NCBI GenBank assembly: GCA_019614645.1
Contig: JABWDB010000009.1
Location: forward strand, 2,828,501-2,892,500
Reading direction: 5' to 3'
Length of the DNA stretch: 64,000 nt
Source: Stratiolaelaps scimitus
Taxonomy: Eukaryota; Arthropoda; Arachnida; Mesostigmata; Laelapidae
Under the pieces are notes generated by a model. That model saw only the letters and a list, made by a program, of their open reading frames with translations. It did no database searches and was not told the DNA's origin. The first letter of the stretch is position 1. Every line of letters begins with the position of its first letter. Positions 11,342 through 22,675 of this stretch are shown here, one piece after another. Both the position numbers and the translations under genes were made by a program.

Positions 11342-14012
11342 GAACACATCGTCTGTTACCATACAGTTATCATAACAGGTTTTGGGACTTTTTCGAACAT
11401 CACATTCAAGATTGCTGTGTTATTTGCTATTTTGGCTCGCCTAACCAATGGAAGTTTATGCCAGCGTCGTTGCTGTCAATGTTTCCAGACGCACAAATCC
11501 ACCGAGACCCCATTGCCAATGTGATGACCCGCTGGAGCTATAGTAGCTTGTTTATTAAAAGTGATCCGGCAAGTCCAGACCCCCACCATCGGCCAGCACT
11601 GTTCAATATTTGCTTGGTTTGTTGTTGCCTTTTTATTTTTTTTGGTTCTCGCTGCTATTTTTTTTCTGCTGGGAACACCAGTACCTCTACGGCTGCTACC
11701 GCCGATATTGGGATGGGCCTATGAGCTCAAATGCAGATATGCGGGCAGACTGGCATGAGCAGTATCCAAATATTTTGAAAATATGCATCTCTGGATATTT
11801 CGCTCGCGTTCGCTTTCATCAGAGCCTGATAACGAGCCAACCCAAGGTTTACCTGCAGCGATAACCATCAGCGAGCGGCACACATTCACGCCAACGTGTG
11901 CAGCCGTAAACGAACCCATAAATAAACCTCATTCGGGAAGTTTCGTCCGACAACGCTGGAGGGAGCGCCACCTATCCCTAACGCCACAATGCGGCGCGTC
12001 GTTCTTCGCGGCAAGTGTGTAATGATGCCCATCAGTGTATGCGTGCGATGCTTGTGTCGACTGTTGTCGAATGGGCCGACTGTCTCTAGCTGTCAAAAAG
12101 AGAATCATGTGTCGGTCTCGTCAATCGATTCCGATTGGCTCGATCAGATGGATGGGGTAGGGTGATCTGGGAGGTAGTTTAAGGTGAGCAAGTGGCTTCG
12201 GCGAGCAGTGTCCCCTAGGGGGAGAACATGCTATCGTCGTCGACTGGCTGCCGTACAGAATGGCGCGAACTTCCCAGGAAGTTGTTCCGTCTAGAACCTG
12301 CTGAAGCTGTCTCGTTCGTCCATCGACTCGTCCCGTACGCCCTCTAGGCGAAAGACGTTCCTTTCATTCTCGGACACCACCAGTTCGCCATCCATACATA
12401 CATTTCTGTAAATCGAAATAGCATCGGGTAGCTGATATTAAAAGGCGCAAAAAACATCAACTACAGCGGTCCTTGGAGCTCTCCGCTTTGTATATCTACA
12501 CTTGCATCCAGTAACGTATCAACTGCGGGTGATAACTACTCGACGTGTGTATGCCAGGTGAAATCTCAATGGGATCCTGATTATCGAAGAAACGAAGTCC
12601 ACTGCATGCTTCGACTGTGCATTTATTTCGGACACCATACTACGCGAAAGTGAGCCAAGATTTAGAATCTGCCAGTGGATTACACAAATAAAATTAATCG
12701 AAAAACTGCGGATGGGTCCCACCTTTCTCGCAGCACAACTGCAATACTGTTCTCATTGTAAAAAAAAAAAATTATATATATATATAGTTCCTATGACCTC
12801 CTTCTGCGAAGTGATCACAACCACAACGGGACGCCAGTAAAGTTTGGAGTTGATGCTACGGCGCGACGAGCTCTTCCTTCTCAACGTGTGCTGTTTCGTA
12901 CGATTCTATTCTCGTGGTAGGTTTTATTCCAGCCTAAGCGACCCGATGACGCTTGATAAGGAACTGACCTTTGTTAGGATGGGCTAACTGCTCAGTAATG
13001 TCGCGTCAAGAGCATATATATATATACGGTTGTTCGTCTGAGACAGCCCGATGGATCCGAGTTGGCTCCGAGGAGACTCGGAGGAAGAGCTGCGCGACAA
13101 CCGCCGATCGAGAGAGCGATTGCGGACTGCCGCAGACGGTGCGGATCGGCGTCCGCCCAACAGGTATTGACAATGTGTATTCAACGTGGACACACCACTC
13201 CACAAGCAACTGCACGATGTCTACCGTAGGACGGAGTGGAAGCTGCGCATATTCATTACCACGGCCTTACGCACTCGATATACCCCGAATTTTTCTCTCT
13301 CTCTCTCTCACTCTCTTTCTCTCTATCCCTCAACAATGATAAGCTTGGCAGCACCGGACCCGCTCGCGTACACTGGACGCACTAACAACACGCATCAACA
13401 ATACTGACGGCAACCTCCGTCGCAGCAGCGCCGATCGGATTTTCGTCGGACAGACATCGCAGTGCTCTCGTTGGCAATGTGCTCGAGAAACATCGACGCC
13501 GGAACAGAAAACCCACGCTGGCCGTTGTCGCCTACATCTCGACGGACGGACTAGACGTGTGTATATGTAGCACAAGTGGAGATAGAATAAATAGATAGGA
13601 GAAAAAGTGACAGTCGACCACAAGAAAAGGGATTGGAGAAGGTCGTAAATCGGCAACAGCACAGCGAGACTATGGTGTTTTGTTGTCTCGGATGCTGCGT
13701 CGCACCCTGTCGCAGACAGTCGCATAGACTGAGACAGAGAGACGGCGAAGCCACGATCTAACGCGAGGCCGGCCATGGGACACACTCAGAAGCTGAGACA
13801 AACAGGCAGTGGGTGCGAGCGAGAGAGAGAGAGAGAGGAGGGAGATCATTGTCTGGAGAACGGATTAAGGATGATCGCCACGGAAGGGCTAGAAGTGTGG
13901 ACTGCTGACAATTGCCGACCCCGGTGAAGGCCTATGGAGTTTCATGCGGAGGCGAGAGAGAAGCACAAGACATATGAAGCTGGAGTCAACAGGCGAAGTA
14001 CAGAGTAAAGTT
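11342..14012. other. Non-coding stretch with microsatellites
   Basis: No gene is recognised. It contains (TA)n at 12773-12786 and 13013-13026, a (CT)n tract at 13293-13325 and (GA)n at 13818-13838. A plus-strand frame following 13186 reads like a protein for about 30 codons but dissolves into the CT tract as Leu-Ser repeats. A plus frame at 11458-11758 is hydrophobic and T-rich without supporting signals. Confidence 0.45.
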
Positions 14013-14165
14013 TAAGGTTTATTGGTTTATTAAAGGAGCTGCAATTTCACAATGCTTGCGCTCTCTTATGTGTCGCGCAATGGGGCTCGAACCCGCTAGT
14101 TCAGTCGACGAGCCGCTTCGATGGTTGGTGACAGCGTACTCAATGCTAGAGACCGAGCGGTTGAC
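14013..14165 (-). repeat. tRNA-derived SINE-like element with head
   Basis: Reading on the minus strand, a tRNA-like head with the B-box-like GGTTCGAGCCCC (near 14080-14095) is followed by AAGAGAGCGCAAGCATTG, GCAGCTCCTTTAATAAACC and a CTTAAAC end. The body is shared with the copies at 6293, 35220 and 41252. A tRNA-type promoter joined to an unrelated body is the defining layout of a tRNA-derived SINE. It is not a functional tRNA, because no full cloverleaf can be drawn. Confidence 0.6.
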
Positions 14166-16573
14166 TCATTGATCCCGACTACGATATCAAACGGGGATAT
14201 TGAGGTGTTGCCACTTTGTTGGTTAGGTCGGTCGAAATTGAATTCGGGATCACTTGTATAAATAGATTTGCCACTGTGTAAGTGCCCAAGTTCCTCGGTC
14301 CTCGGACTGTATCTACAAGGAGACTACGTCAACGATAACATTCTCGGATTTGGCTGGTTAGATTCATTATGAATTAGCAGATGTCCCGTCACCAGCGTGA
14401 CGGGATCCCTGCCGCAAATGCGTGGTGCACGACATATGCATGTTTAAAATTTAATTCATATCCAATCCCGAATATTTCGAACGCGACGAGTTGTATGAGA
14501 GTATCGACCAAAATATAGGGTCTAAGTTCGTGTACGCCTTAGTCATTAGTACCAAATTAATCATGATTACTGTTATAAGGTAACTACACACTCCGAGGAC
14601 GGGTAAGTCAATGCGTGCTCAGGGACTCTGCACAGACAAACGCATATCATAGACTGTTATCGCTCTGGTTGATAACAGAATTTCCACGTTCATAAGACGG
14701 ACGCCGTATAAGTAGAAAGCCAATATTATACTTTAGCTTTAACTTGTATGCAAGACTTACTAATTAAAGCTGAAATACAACATAAGCTTGTCGCTGCTTA
14801 ATGAGCCATCCAACTTTCCTTCGGACTCACCATACCCAACCTCCCTTCCGTTCGATGTATCCGACAAAGAGGTGATTATGGCCAAATGTTCAAATTGAAT
14901 TGTCGCGAACTCAATGTATTTACCACAGTAATCTCGTGTCCTAGTGCCACTAGGAACGCCAGCTACCCGCATAGAAAAAAGAACCTGTCAAATCCAAGGA
15001 GTCGCCGCACTCCGCTCTCACTGTTGGTACTGCCTGTTCATGTCGATTATTTTCGTACCGTTGTGATTTATTAGCGGACTTATTTTCGTTCCTTGTTCCC
15101 ACGAAGGACGAATGGGTGTGCCTTTAAGGCTGGGCGGCGTCATCAGATTTCAGGAAGATACAAAGTGTCCGGGGCCATTTCAGGCAATGTGTGACCGATG
15201 TTGCTGGGCCCTGATAGCGTTATCGTAGCCTACGGAAAGAAGAACCTGCCTAAACATGGTAAACATGGGAAACGTCTGCGGATCTTCCGAATTTGATTAC
15301 TTACGTGCGACTTGATATGATGCTAAAACAAATCCGGGCTTGGTTGGTGTTCGTCGGCACTGAGATGAAGCAAGTTCAGTAAAATATTGCCGTTATTAAC
15401 TTCGTGTTAAAGGGCTATTCAGTACAGGTAAAAGCCACTATTGTTGTTTTTGCTGTCTCGCCAAGTGTCTCCTACTTGTGAATTCATATCTGTAGTCAAG
15501 GTTCTGATCTGATCCCTGACTCTGATCTCCTAGATCAGTCTTACGAAGCAATGCAAAAGCGGTACCGTGGACGTCAAATGTTGGCTGAGAGTTAGCCCGA
15601 AAAAGTTTAGATCAGTCTTCCAGACGAAGTGCCATACGATGCCTGACCGTCGAGCCTAACTATAGTGAGACACACAACGTCGACAAGCAAAAAAGCTAGA
15701 ATGCACAATCCATATACAAGCTGTGTTGTATACACGTATACGTGCTATTGTCCAATAAGCTACTTCTCTACAACTCTATCTAAAGGACTTGGGCTTAAAA
15801 CCGAGTCACTCTTTTTCTTCTTTGGTTACACCAGTCTCTCTCTCTCTCTCTGTCTCGCGAAGAGAGTCAGCCTCTCCCTTGCTCTGTCCCGTTCTCTGCA
15901 TCAAGCGCACGACCATTTGCCTAAATGGTCAATCGTTTTAGAATCACTGGCGCCAGGCAAGCGTACCAATCCCAGCAGAGTGTGTGGGGGGGGGGGAGGA
16001 TGGAGCTTCTGTGCTCGTCCCGTTTGCTTCTGTGTAAGCGTCGTCGATTTCATCGTCCGCTCGTTCGTCTTCGGCGAGGCTCCGCCCTTGCTGCCACCAT
16101 CACAATGACAAGTAAATGCTGCCACAGCAGAGGTCTCTCTCTCTCTCCCTGTCTGTCTCTCTCGCTGTTCCTCACAATTTCATCGACCTTCCATCCCCCG
16201 TTCAATGTGCTGATGTTATGCCCGAGCAGAGGGTCGCGTCTCGCTGCCGTTCCGAGTCGCTGTGCTGCACGGCGTTCTCCTCTTTTTCCCCGCCACGATA
16301 CTGCACCGATGGCGAGGGTGGTCGAAACGCGACTCGACTCGACCACTTGAAGAGATGAGCGGCGCCGGCGACTTCGCCTCGCTCGAGAACACGGAACGAC
16401 GAAGTCAATCCGTTCCGCAGAAGCAGGGGGAGGCAGGGCGAGAGAGAGAGAGAGAGAGAATCTACCAAATAGTCGTAGTAGTAGTGTAGTAGCCCGAAGT
16501 AGCCAAATAGCTGAGAAGCAAACGAGCTTCTGATTGAAGTCCGCGCCGAGTCAGCGGCGAAGCAGAAAATCGC
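14166..16573. other. Non-coding stretch, no recognised gene
   Basis: I see nothing gene-like with support. A minus frame at 14760-14972 includes a short B-box-like stretch (near 14930-14960), suggesting another decayed tRNA-like repeat. CT-rich tracts (15836-15850, 16134-16163) and a G run near 15986-15996 are present. A GA run lies at 16439-16460. Confidence 0.4.
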
Positions 16574-16609
16574 GGGGGCGCAGGGCTGGTTGGGGGGGCG
16601 GGGTGGGGG
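16574..16609 (+). other. G-quadruplex-capable G-run cluster
   Basis: Four or more G tracts (GGGGG, GGG, GGGGGGG, GGGG, GGGGG) lie within 36 bases with short loops, which satisfies the usual intramolecular G4 pattern on the plus strand. It sits at the edge of the GC-rich island that extends to about 17.3 kb. Confidence 0.6.
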
Positions 16610-16666
16610 TGGTGACGGTAGCCAGACACACTTCGGCGCCCGGCCCGAACGGTCAGCCCCGCGACG

Positions 16667-16819
16667 ATGCTCTTCCTTTTGTTGTGCGATACGCTACTGC
16701 TGCTGCTTCATGCATCTGTTCGCGGCCGGCGTCGACGACGCCATCGGAATCCGACACTAACCTCGCGAAGTCGCCAGGCAATAGCACTCTTGGGGAAGAG
16801 CAAGGAGCACTCACATTAG
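16667..16819 (+). CDS. Small ORF with signal-peptide-like start
   Basis: A 50-codon frame starts at ATG 16667 (context GCGACG, A at -2 and C at -3, so not strong). It begins MLFLLLCDTLLLLLHASVRG, a typical hydrophobic secretion signal, and is followed at once by five arginines and a basic tail. An overlapping frame (about 16620-16824) is also open, so the hydrophobic leader may be a chance product of CTG repeats. It is worth listing as a possible secreted basic peptide, but it is not supported by splice or polyadenylation signals. Confidence 0.2.
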   Translation: MLFLLLCDTLLLLLHASVRGRRRRRHRNPTLTSRSRQAIALLGKSKEHSH

Positions 16820-16999
16820 ACTAGTCGTCGCCACCGCCGCCGCCACCGCCGCCGGAGCGTTGCTCTATTGGCTTGATTGCCGGACAGATCCATACACATG
16901 CGTGGCTCACGTATGACGAGACGGGACGGAGCGTCCCGCAGGCCTATACCGTTTCAAGCGAACGAGTTGACCGCAAAGAGCAATACCGTGCGTCAATAG

Positions 17000-17086
17000 A
17001 AACTGGAGCTAAGTCCGAGTGACAACAATAACATTGTGAGTAACATCGAAGCTGAAAATGACGCGAGCAGATCGAAACAGTCGGTA

Positions 17087-17120
<34 letters not shown>

Positions 17121-17164
17121 CGGACGCGAGGTCAAACGGGGCCACATCGTCGTCGTCATTGTGA
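17000..17164 (+). CDS. Possible exon: Pro-rich, Ser/Asn-rich frame
   Basis: This frame has no ATG and opens after a TAG at 16997-16999 that could serve as a weak acceptor. It encodes an acidic/Asn-rich stretch (ELSPSDNNNIVSNIEAEND), a basic Ser patch, then a run of ten prolines from the (CCG)n repeat at 17095-17122, then a Ser-rich end and TGA. Composition is protein-like and unlike the flanking frames. A donor-like GAGGTCAAA lies after the proline run. It may belong with the frames at 19041-19310 and 22387-22675 in one plus-strand gene, but phases could not be chained. Confidence 0.28.
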
Positions 17165-17994
17165 CGACGGCGAAATCGCCGCTGGCTGCGGTTTTTGAGG
17201 AGATTACTTTGTTTTGCGTTATTTCGCCTTTTCGTCCATATGAAAAGGAGGCAGAAAATCGATGGCGGGGGGGGGGGCGCGGGAAAAAGGTATCTTCGTC
17301 ATTCGACGATATCGCGGTCGAGTGCGCGGTCTGGTGCATTGTTCGGCAAAGCTACCCTGAGCTATTTCCTTCTCTCGTTTGATTCGTTTTGCTCGAGAAA
17401 AATGCTACAATTTTTTATGGACGATTCTGTAGTGTATGGGATACAGCCAGTGATTGAGGCTAGTTCTCGGATGAAAAGGAGAGCTTCGAAATGTTTTGGT
17501 AATGACGTTGTGTTGGTCGCGGTACAGCTCGGTAGCTTGTTTAGACTAAGGTCAGACTGAACGTCGCAAACACGGTGGTGTACGCATCGTATTCGAAGAG
17601 AGAGAGAAAGAGAGAGAGCAATCTGTTCGAGATCCGATCAGGCGGAGAGCTTTGTTTGTAAAATAATGTTGCTTCACTCGAGACTCCTGGTTTTGTCCGC
17701 TTACTACTACTACTACTAATAATAATAATAATATTAATCGTATCGGAACTAATCGATTAATCGCATCCAGTGCTAACATGTTTGTGAAAGAAGTCCGCTA
17801 AGATTCTCGAGTTTTTTCACATCCTCACGGCAGGAGCGGAATGACAATTTATTGTAGAGATTAAATAGGATTGCACGTGATATATGATGATATATGAGCA
17901 CGTCGACGTGTGTCTTTTCTATTATAATTAACCGATTTCGTTCTATAATATTTGTGCAATCGTACACACAATCATATCTTCGTTCATAGTAATA
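17165..17994. other. Non-coding stretch between exon-like frame and repeat
   Basis: Nothing gene-like is supported. A G run lies near 17266-17277, GA-rich sequence near 17597-17617 and a TAC/TAA triplet array near 17703-17734. Confidence 0.4.
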
Positions 17995-18062
17995 GCTGAA
18001 AGGTTAAGAGCTGAGCCCTGTCAGATAAAAGGGGAACAGCTGAGGGTCAGCTCGAATAAAAC
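17995..18062 (+). repeat. Copy of the short retroposed element
   Basis: The core GGTTAAGAGCTGAG, GGGGAACAGCTGAGGGTC and AGCTCGAATAAAAC matches the minus-strand reading of the element at 1310-1377. No clear flanking direct repeat is seen here. Confidence 0.7.
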
Positions 18063-18107
18063 GTTTAGTTCAACAAGCGGATTGCTTCCTTTATCACTAG
18101 ACATACA

Positions 18108-18449
18108 ATGGGCGACACGATTACGCGTCCATTTCAATATATTCAACACCACTACCACCAGCTCCACCATTTGGCACAGTCATATCCACCTTTGCCCATT
18201 CGATGCATGTTCATGTTTCTTCTCCTGCTCGTCGACGCAGAGTTGGTTGGGTATACGTTTTCCCACTGTCAAGTTCTATTATTTAACAGATTGATGTTGC
18301 CGTTTGTTGTCCAACACCTCTCGTCCGGGACGATGCGACGATTCCCGGCGATCTCTCCTCGCCGCGAGCACGATGAGCCCCATATAGGTGGTAGTCAACA
18401 AGCAGCAGTACCAGCGGTACCAGCAACAGCAACAACGCGACTTTGTTAA
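18108..18449 (+). CDS. Unrecognised 113-codon ORF
   Basis: The ATG at 18108 has a favourable context (A at -3, G at +4). The product starts with a His/Gln-rich segment, then a strongly hydrophobic stretch (MFMFLLLLV, about residues 34-42), then a Ser/Ala/Pro tail. It starts about 45 bp after a retroposed element and has no recognisable domain. Codon composition is not decisive and the opposite strand is also open. I treat it as a weak candidate. Confidence 0.18.
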   Translation: MGDTITRPFQYIQHHYHQLHHLAQSYPPLPIRCMFMFLLLLVDAELVGYTFSHCQVLLFNRLMLPFVVQHLSSGTMRRFPAISPRREHDEPHIGGSQQAAVPAVPATATTRLC

Positions 18450-18520
18450 AGACCTTTGATTGAGACAACGACAACTGTAATGCTGATGTCCAGGTTGGGT
18501 TTGGTAATGATTCGAGGCAT

Positions 18521-18544
18521 GGGGGGGGGTGGACGGGGGGTGGG
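18521..18544 (+). other. G-run cluster
   Basis: Three G tracts (nine, six and three Gs) occur within 24 bases on the plus strand. G4 formation is possible if the long tract splits. Confidence 0.45.
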
Positions 18545-19040
18545 TCAGGACAGCTAGGCAGATGTATGGGTGGACGCAGACATGTACATCAGCGCTAGTA
18601 GCTAACGGACCAGCTAAGCAGGCAAGCACTGGATGAACGACGCGCACATGCTCGCCGAAACCTTCGGCACATGTGAGCACGGAGGTGCGCTGAGCCTAGC
18701 GGCATGTGCACACGGGTGTTTGAGGGATGATCATCCACTCTCACTGTGTCGATTTCTGGGCGCGTTTGGTCGGGTCGCCAAAACGAGCTGAGCTCGTCGT
18801 CGGAGATGACGGCGATCGAGTTCAGAGAAAGGCGATCGCTCTTCGCACTGAGTCTTGCGCTGTCTCCTCATCCTCTTGTTCTTTACCTACTTTGTTCTCT
18901 TGTTTTTGTTTGGTCCTTGCGGCTTGACGCTCTCCGACTCGAACTCTACGAATCGGACGCGTTAAGCGACAACCGCTGATGATGGTGTTGACTTCCTAGA
19001 GTTTGGTATCTCTCTGTCTCTCTCTCTCTCGCTCGCTTAG

Positions 19041-19310
19041 GTGTCGAGCGCTTGCGAGAGTATTTCCCATTTCTCTAGGGCAGGTCCCATTGAACGACGT
19101 TGCCTTGTTAACAGGACAAAGCGAAGAGGGTCGGAACACGATTTGTTTTTTGGCTTCCCGATACACAAACTAACAACTATCAGACAACAAACATACAGCT
19201 GTAATCAGCGTTTGACGAAGCTTACATCGTTTTGGGCGCGAATGGAGCAGAGAATAATAGCTGAGCTAAATGGGTCGGGAGCGCCGGCGGGATGCGGCCC
19301 GCAGTGTTGA
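19041..19310 (+). CDS. Possible exon after a strong pyrimidine-tract acceptor
   Basis: A long CT tract (about 19010-19037) ends in GCTTAG, an excellent 3' splice site at 19040. The frame that follows is open for 89 codons to TGA. It encodes a basic, Cys-containing product with an aromatic segment (SEHDLFFGFPIHKLTTIRQQ) and a mixed end. There is no ATG near its start, consistent with an internal or last exon. The family is not recognised. A (CAGC)n repeat follows at 19335-19365. The CT tract may equally be just a microsatellite. Confidence 0.3.
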   Translation: MSSACESISHFSRAGPIERRCLVNRTKRRGSEHDLFFGFPIHKLTTIRQQTYSCNQRLTKLTSFWARMEQRIIAELNGSGAPAGCGPQC

Positions 19311-22300
19311 GAGAATATGCCTTCATCCGGAACAGCAGCCAGCCAGCCAGCCAGCCAGCAAGCAAGGCAGACCATAGTGGCTTTACGGGAGCACAGATCC
19401 GTCAACGATAGAAGGTCGTTCCTATCGAGGGTCGACCTGTAGTCGCGACGTGTTTATTAACGTGGTATCACGCAGAGATACACATACAGCTTCTAAAGCG
19501 CCGCGTCGTTGTACGACATTGGCTGAGCTTTTGTTAGTTAACTTTGCCATTTGGCTTCTTAATCTATCCATACTGTTCACCCGCTAGAATCTATTCACTG
19601 TCGACCGCATTGCTCCTCGTTTATCAAAGCTTGCAGCGCGAACGCAACGAACTGTACGGGATCACTTGATATCGTATTCGGTGATTAAGTATATTGTAAA
19701 ATTTTTTTTAATATATATTAAATATATACTAAATGTATTGTGATATCATCAGGTTAAGTGGCCGTTCAATGATATTAGAGGTGGTAATTACAATGGGGTA
19801 AATCACGCCGTGCCTTGTAACTCGTTGACAAAGCAATTCCTAATAAGGAGGGCCGTAGAAGATACGAACTAGATTTTCAAGTCGGATAAAAGCAATAGCA
19901 ATCTATTTAGAATAATAATAATAATGATAATCGAATTCGTAACCTGGTTACTTTTGTTACTATTCTTAAGTCAAATGCAAACTAGATATTCGCCCTTTCG
20001 GACAATCGCAGCTTCGCTTTTGGTGCTGACCGAACGAGCTACCGAAAAAAAATTCGTCCAATCTAATATGCAACCTTGCGAATTTAACCTTGGTAGTACT
20101 TGAGCTTGAGAGTCCCACACTAGCGCTGTTTTAAGATGGACCGCTCAGTGCGCATGTGCATCAAGCATTCCCGTAATCCTCAAAAAAAAAAGAGTGCTTG
20201 AGCTGCGATACGAGATGCATAGATGTTATTTACCTCGAGATGGCTCGGTAGGCCGAAGCGACAGACGAACAACGCTCTGATGTTTTGTCGAGTGTCCTGC
20301 AGCCGACAATAAGCTACTGAGATTTCTTTTGGTGTCGAAAGCCTTCCGATATAAAAAAATACACAATACGCACCGCCCTCACATATATCATATGCAAGTA
20401 AATTTGAGCAGAAAAGCGCCACACACTTTTCACAGCTTGATGAGCTTACACCATTGTGTAGTGTTGTGTTCGTTCGGTAGCAGGCGCAACTGCAGGCTGA
20501 CGCGGCTACGGTGTAGCTTCATGTACGAGCTGGGTGAAATTTGATTAATTCACCCCTTTATCTTTATTGCCAATTTGTCCTTAAATGGTGGCCGTTAAAG
20601 GTGCGTACGGTTCCCTCGCTAAGGGATACTATATCTCAGCGTACATTCCGTATAAATGCTCGAAGCTTTATCAATAGAAACACTCAATAAATATCGAAGA
20701 GCGCCCCGCCCTGCAGATATGGGAGTGTCCCTTAACAAAATAATGGAGCATTGATAGCTGATATCGCTCTTGTTTGTGCATCGTCTCTTATCTAGACGAT
20801 GCCTCCGGCTTTAACGCCACGGACAGAGCACATCCATGTGACAGTGTTGGCAGGGAACCGCGGTTTGAGCAATGCTGTTGGAGAGGTCAACTGAATTGAT
20901 TCGGGGAAGAGTTCAGATCAGTGGCGTAGGTCACCGGCGATGCACAGATATTATTATTATTATTATTATTATGAGTAGCCACTAGTTTGGATTATTCGCA
21001 CTCAGCGAGGCGGACGATCAAAAGCACACAGAAATTGACCGAGCGCGCGAGGCATACAAATGCAAAAGGTACGAATTCAGAGGACGTCTTCTGAAAATAA
21101 GATACGCACATGCAGGCCATACTTGAAGGTAGGAGGATGTTCGTGTGTTTTCTCAGGAGCAAAAACCATATTTCGTCTCCGAGCAGCGATGTGATTTGGG
21201 GGTGGCACTCGGGGACTTCGTACCGCCATTACCGACACTTGCCCAACTGTGTCAGTGGTCGTATCGTTGCCGATTAAGTTGATCGGTGCCGAGCCGGCGA
21301 GACTAGGCGTATCCTATAACATTCTCTAGACAAGCAGAGTGCGACTGTGAGGTTGGGCAGGCGCATGGACGAGTGAGCCTCTATCGAAGAAGCGAAGCGT
21401 TTGCATCTAGGCTCAGGCCATATTGTGGGGTGCAGGCGCACCCAGGGGTCCAATCGGACCCCCGATATCAGTAAGAGAAAGATGGGGACAGAGATAGATA
21501 CTGATATGGGGAGAGGGGGAGAGAGATGGACTAGGAGAAACGTACGATGCGGTAAAGCTAATCGAGATTAATTAGCAATTAGTGTTGCCAGTAACGATAT
21601 GCATTGGATACATGATGAACTAACTTTCTGACGGCCTGCGAGTGTTTGGAGTCGGTTGGATGCGAATTGAGAAACGAGGCAGAGAGAGAGAAAGTGGCTG
21701 AACGCGCCATAGAAGAGGGTAGTTATGGTTAACGGCAGGGCGCTCATGACGACTTCAAGCAGAGCTTGCTGGTGGTTTATCTGAGTAGCAGGTGCTCCTC
21801 GACGAACTTGAGCCAGTTACGAATCACTCACTGCCGCGTGAACGACACCCAGTGTGAGCGTTGTTACGGGATCTGACGGAGCAATCACTGGATTAACTTA
21901 CAGCTTTTGGTGGCTTTCGGCTGGGCTGGACATTGTAACTGTGCCGCTCGGTTTTAGCCAGGCTCGAGTAATCGTAGAGCTCGAGCAACGAAAGAGGCTA
22001 GCGCATATATATTATTTTTTACGTTTCAACCTGCCATAACCCCATGCGCTTTCCCTTTTGCCCGATGCTGAATAATTCAATGGAACCCTCAACCGCACAC
22101 GCAGGCTAAAGCGTCCGATCGCATTCTAACAATACCCATAAATCATGCGTATCCCATCTTCGTCCGCGATAGCGCGTTTAGCACGAGCAGCTCACGGGGG
22201 GAAATAACTATCCCGTTATCAGGAACCAGCAGCTTAGTGAATGCGGCTGAACGTCAGCGAGTTGCGACCTACCTGGAATATCGGAGTGGATCGGATCGAG

Positions 22301-22386
22301 GCGACAGCTCCCTCGAGCAATTAAACGTTTGCTCGTTTCGTCCATAATTAAGGGTGACTGTGAAGTTTCCGAACGGCCACATTCAG
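19311..22386. other. Mostly non-coding, one possible minus-strand exon
   Basis: A (CAGC)n array lies at 19335-19365 and a (TTA)n array at 20949-20972. A minus-strand frame at 20234-20422 ends at a good donor (GAG|GTAAAT) and is protein-like (for example STPKEISVAYCRLQD), but its 5' side and partners were not found. A plus frame at 21854-22039 is hydrophobic and unsupported. Confidence 0.35.
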
Positions 22387-22675
22387 GCGTCTCCGTGGCG
22401 AAAAACCATTCGTCGACCTGCCCCGCCAACGCAGCTTGGATGGGTCAGTCGATGAACATGAACCTAGCTACCAAGTGACAGTTGATAGACGCAGTTCGTT
22501 CATTGCTTTCCACGAGGCGTTCGATCGAGACAGCGACACGAGCAATGGTTGCAGCAGTAGCAACAGCAGCACTGATGGTGGCGGTGGTGGAGGAAGTACC
22601 TTTGGAAGCGTCGTGGGCGGTCCGTTGTCGTCCGCCGAGCCGAACGGAATCTCCTGTAGCTCAGTGCGCCATTAG
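22387..22675 (+). CDS. Possible terminal exon, Ser/Gly-rich tail
   Basis: After an acceptor-like ATTCAG (22381-22386) a frame is open to TAG at 22673-22675. It encodes a basic segment (RGEKPFVDLPRQRSLDGS), then SYQVTVDRRSSFIAFHEAFD, then a Ser/Asn run, six glycines and a short end. This looks like the disordered C-terminal tail of a larger protein. An AATAAA at 23404-23409 could end the transcript. Upstream exons were not identified. Frames at 17000 and 19041 on the same strand are possible partners. Confidence 0.35.
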
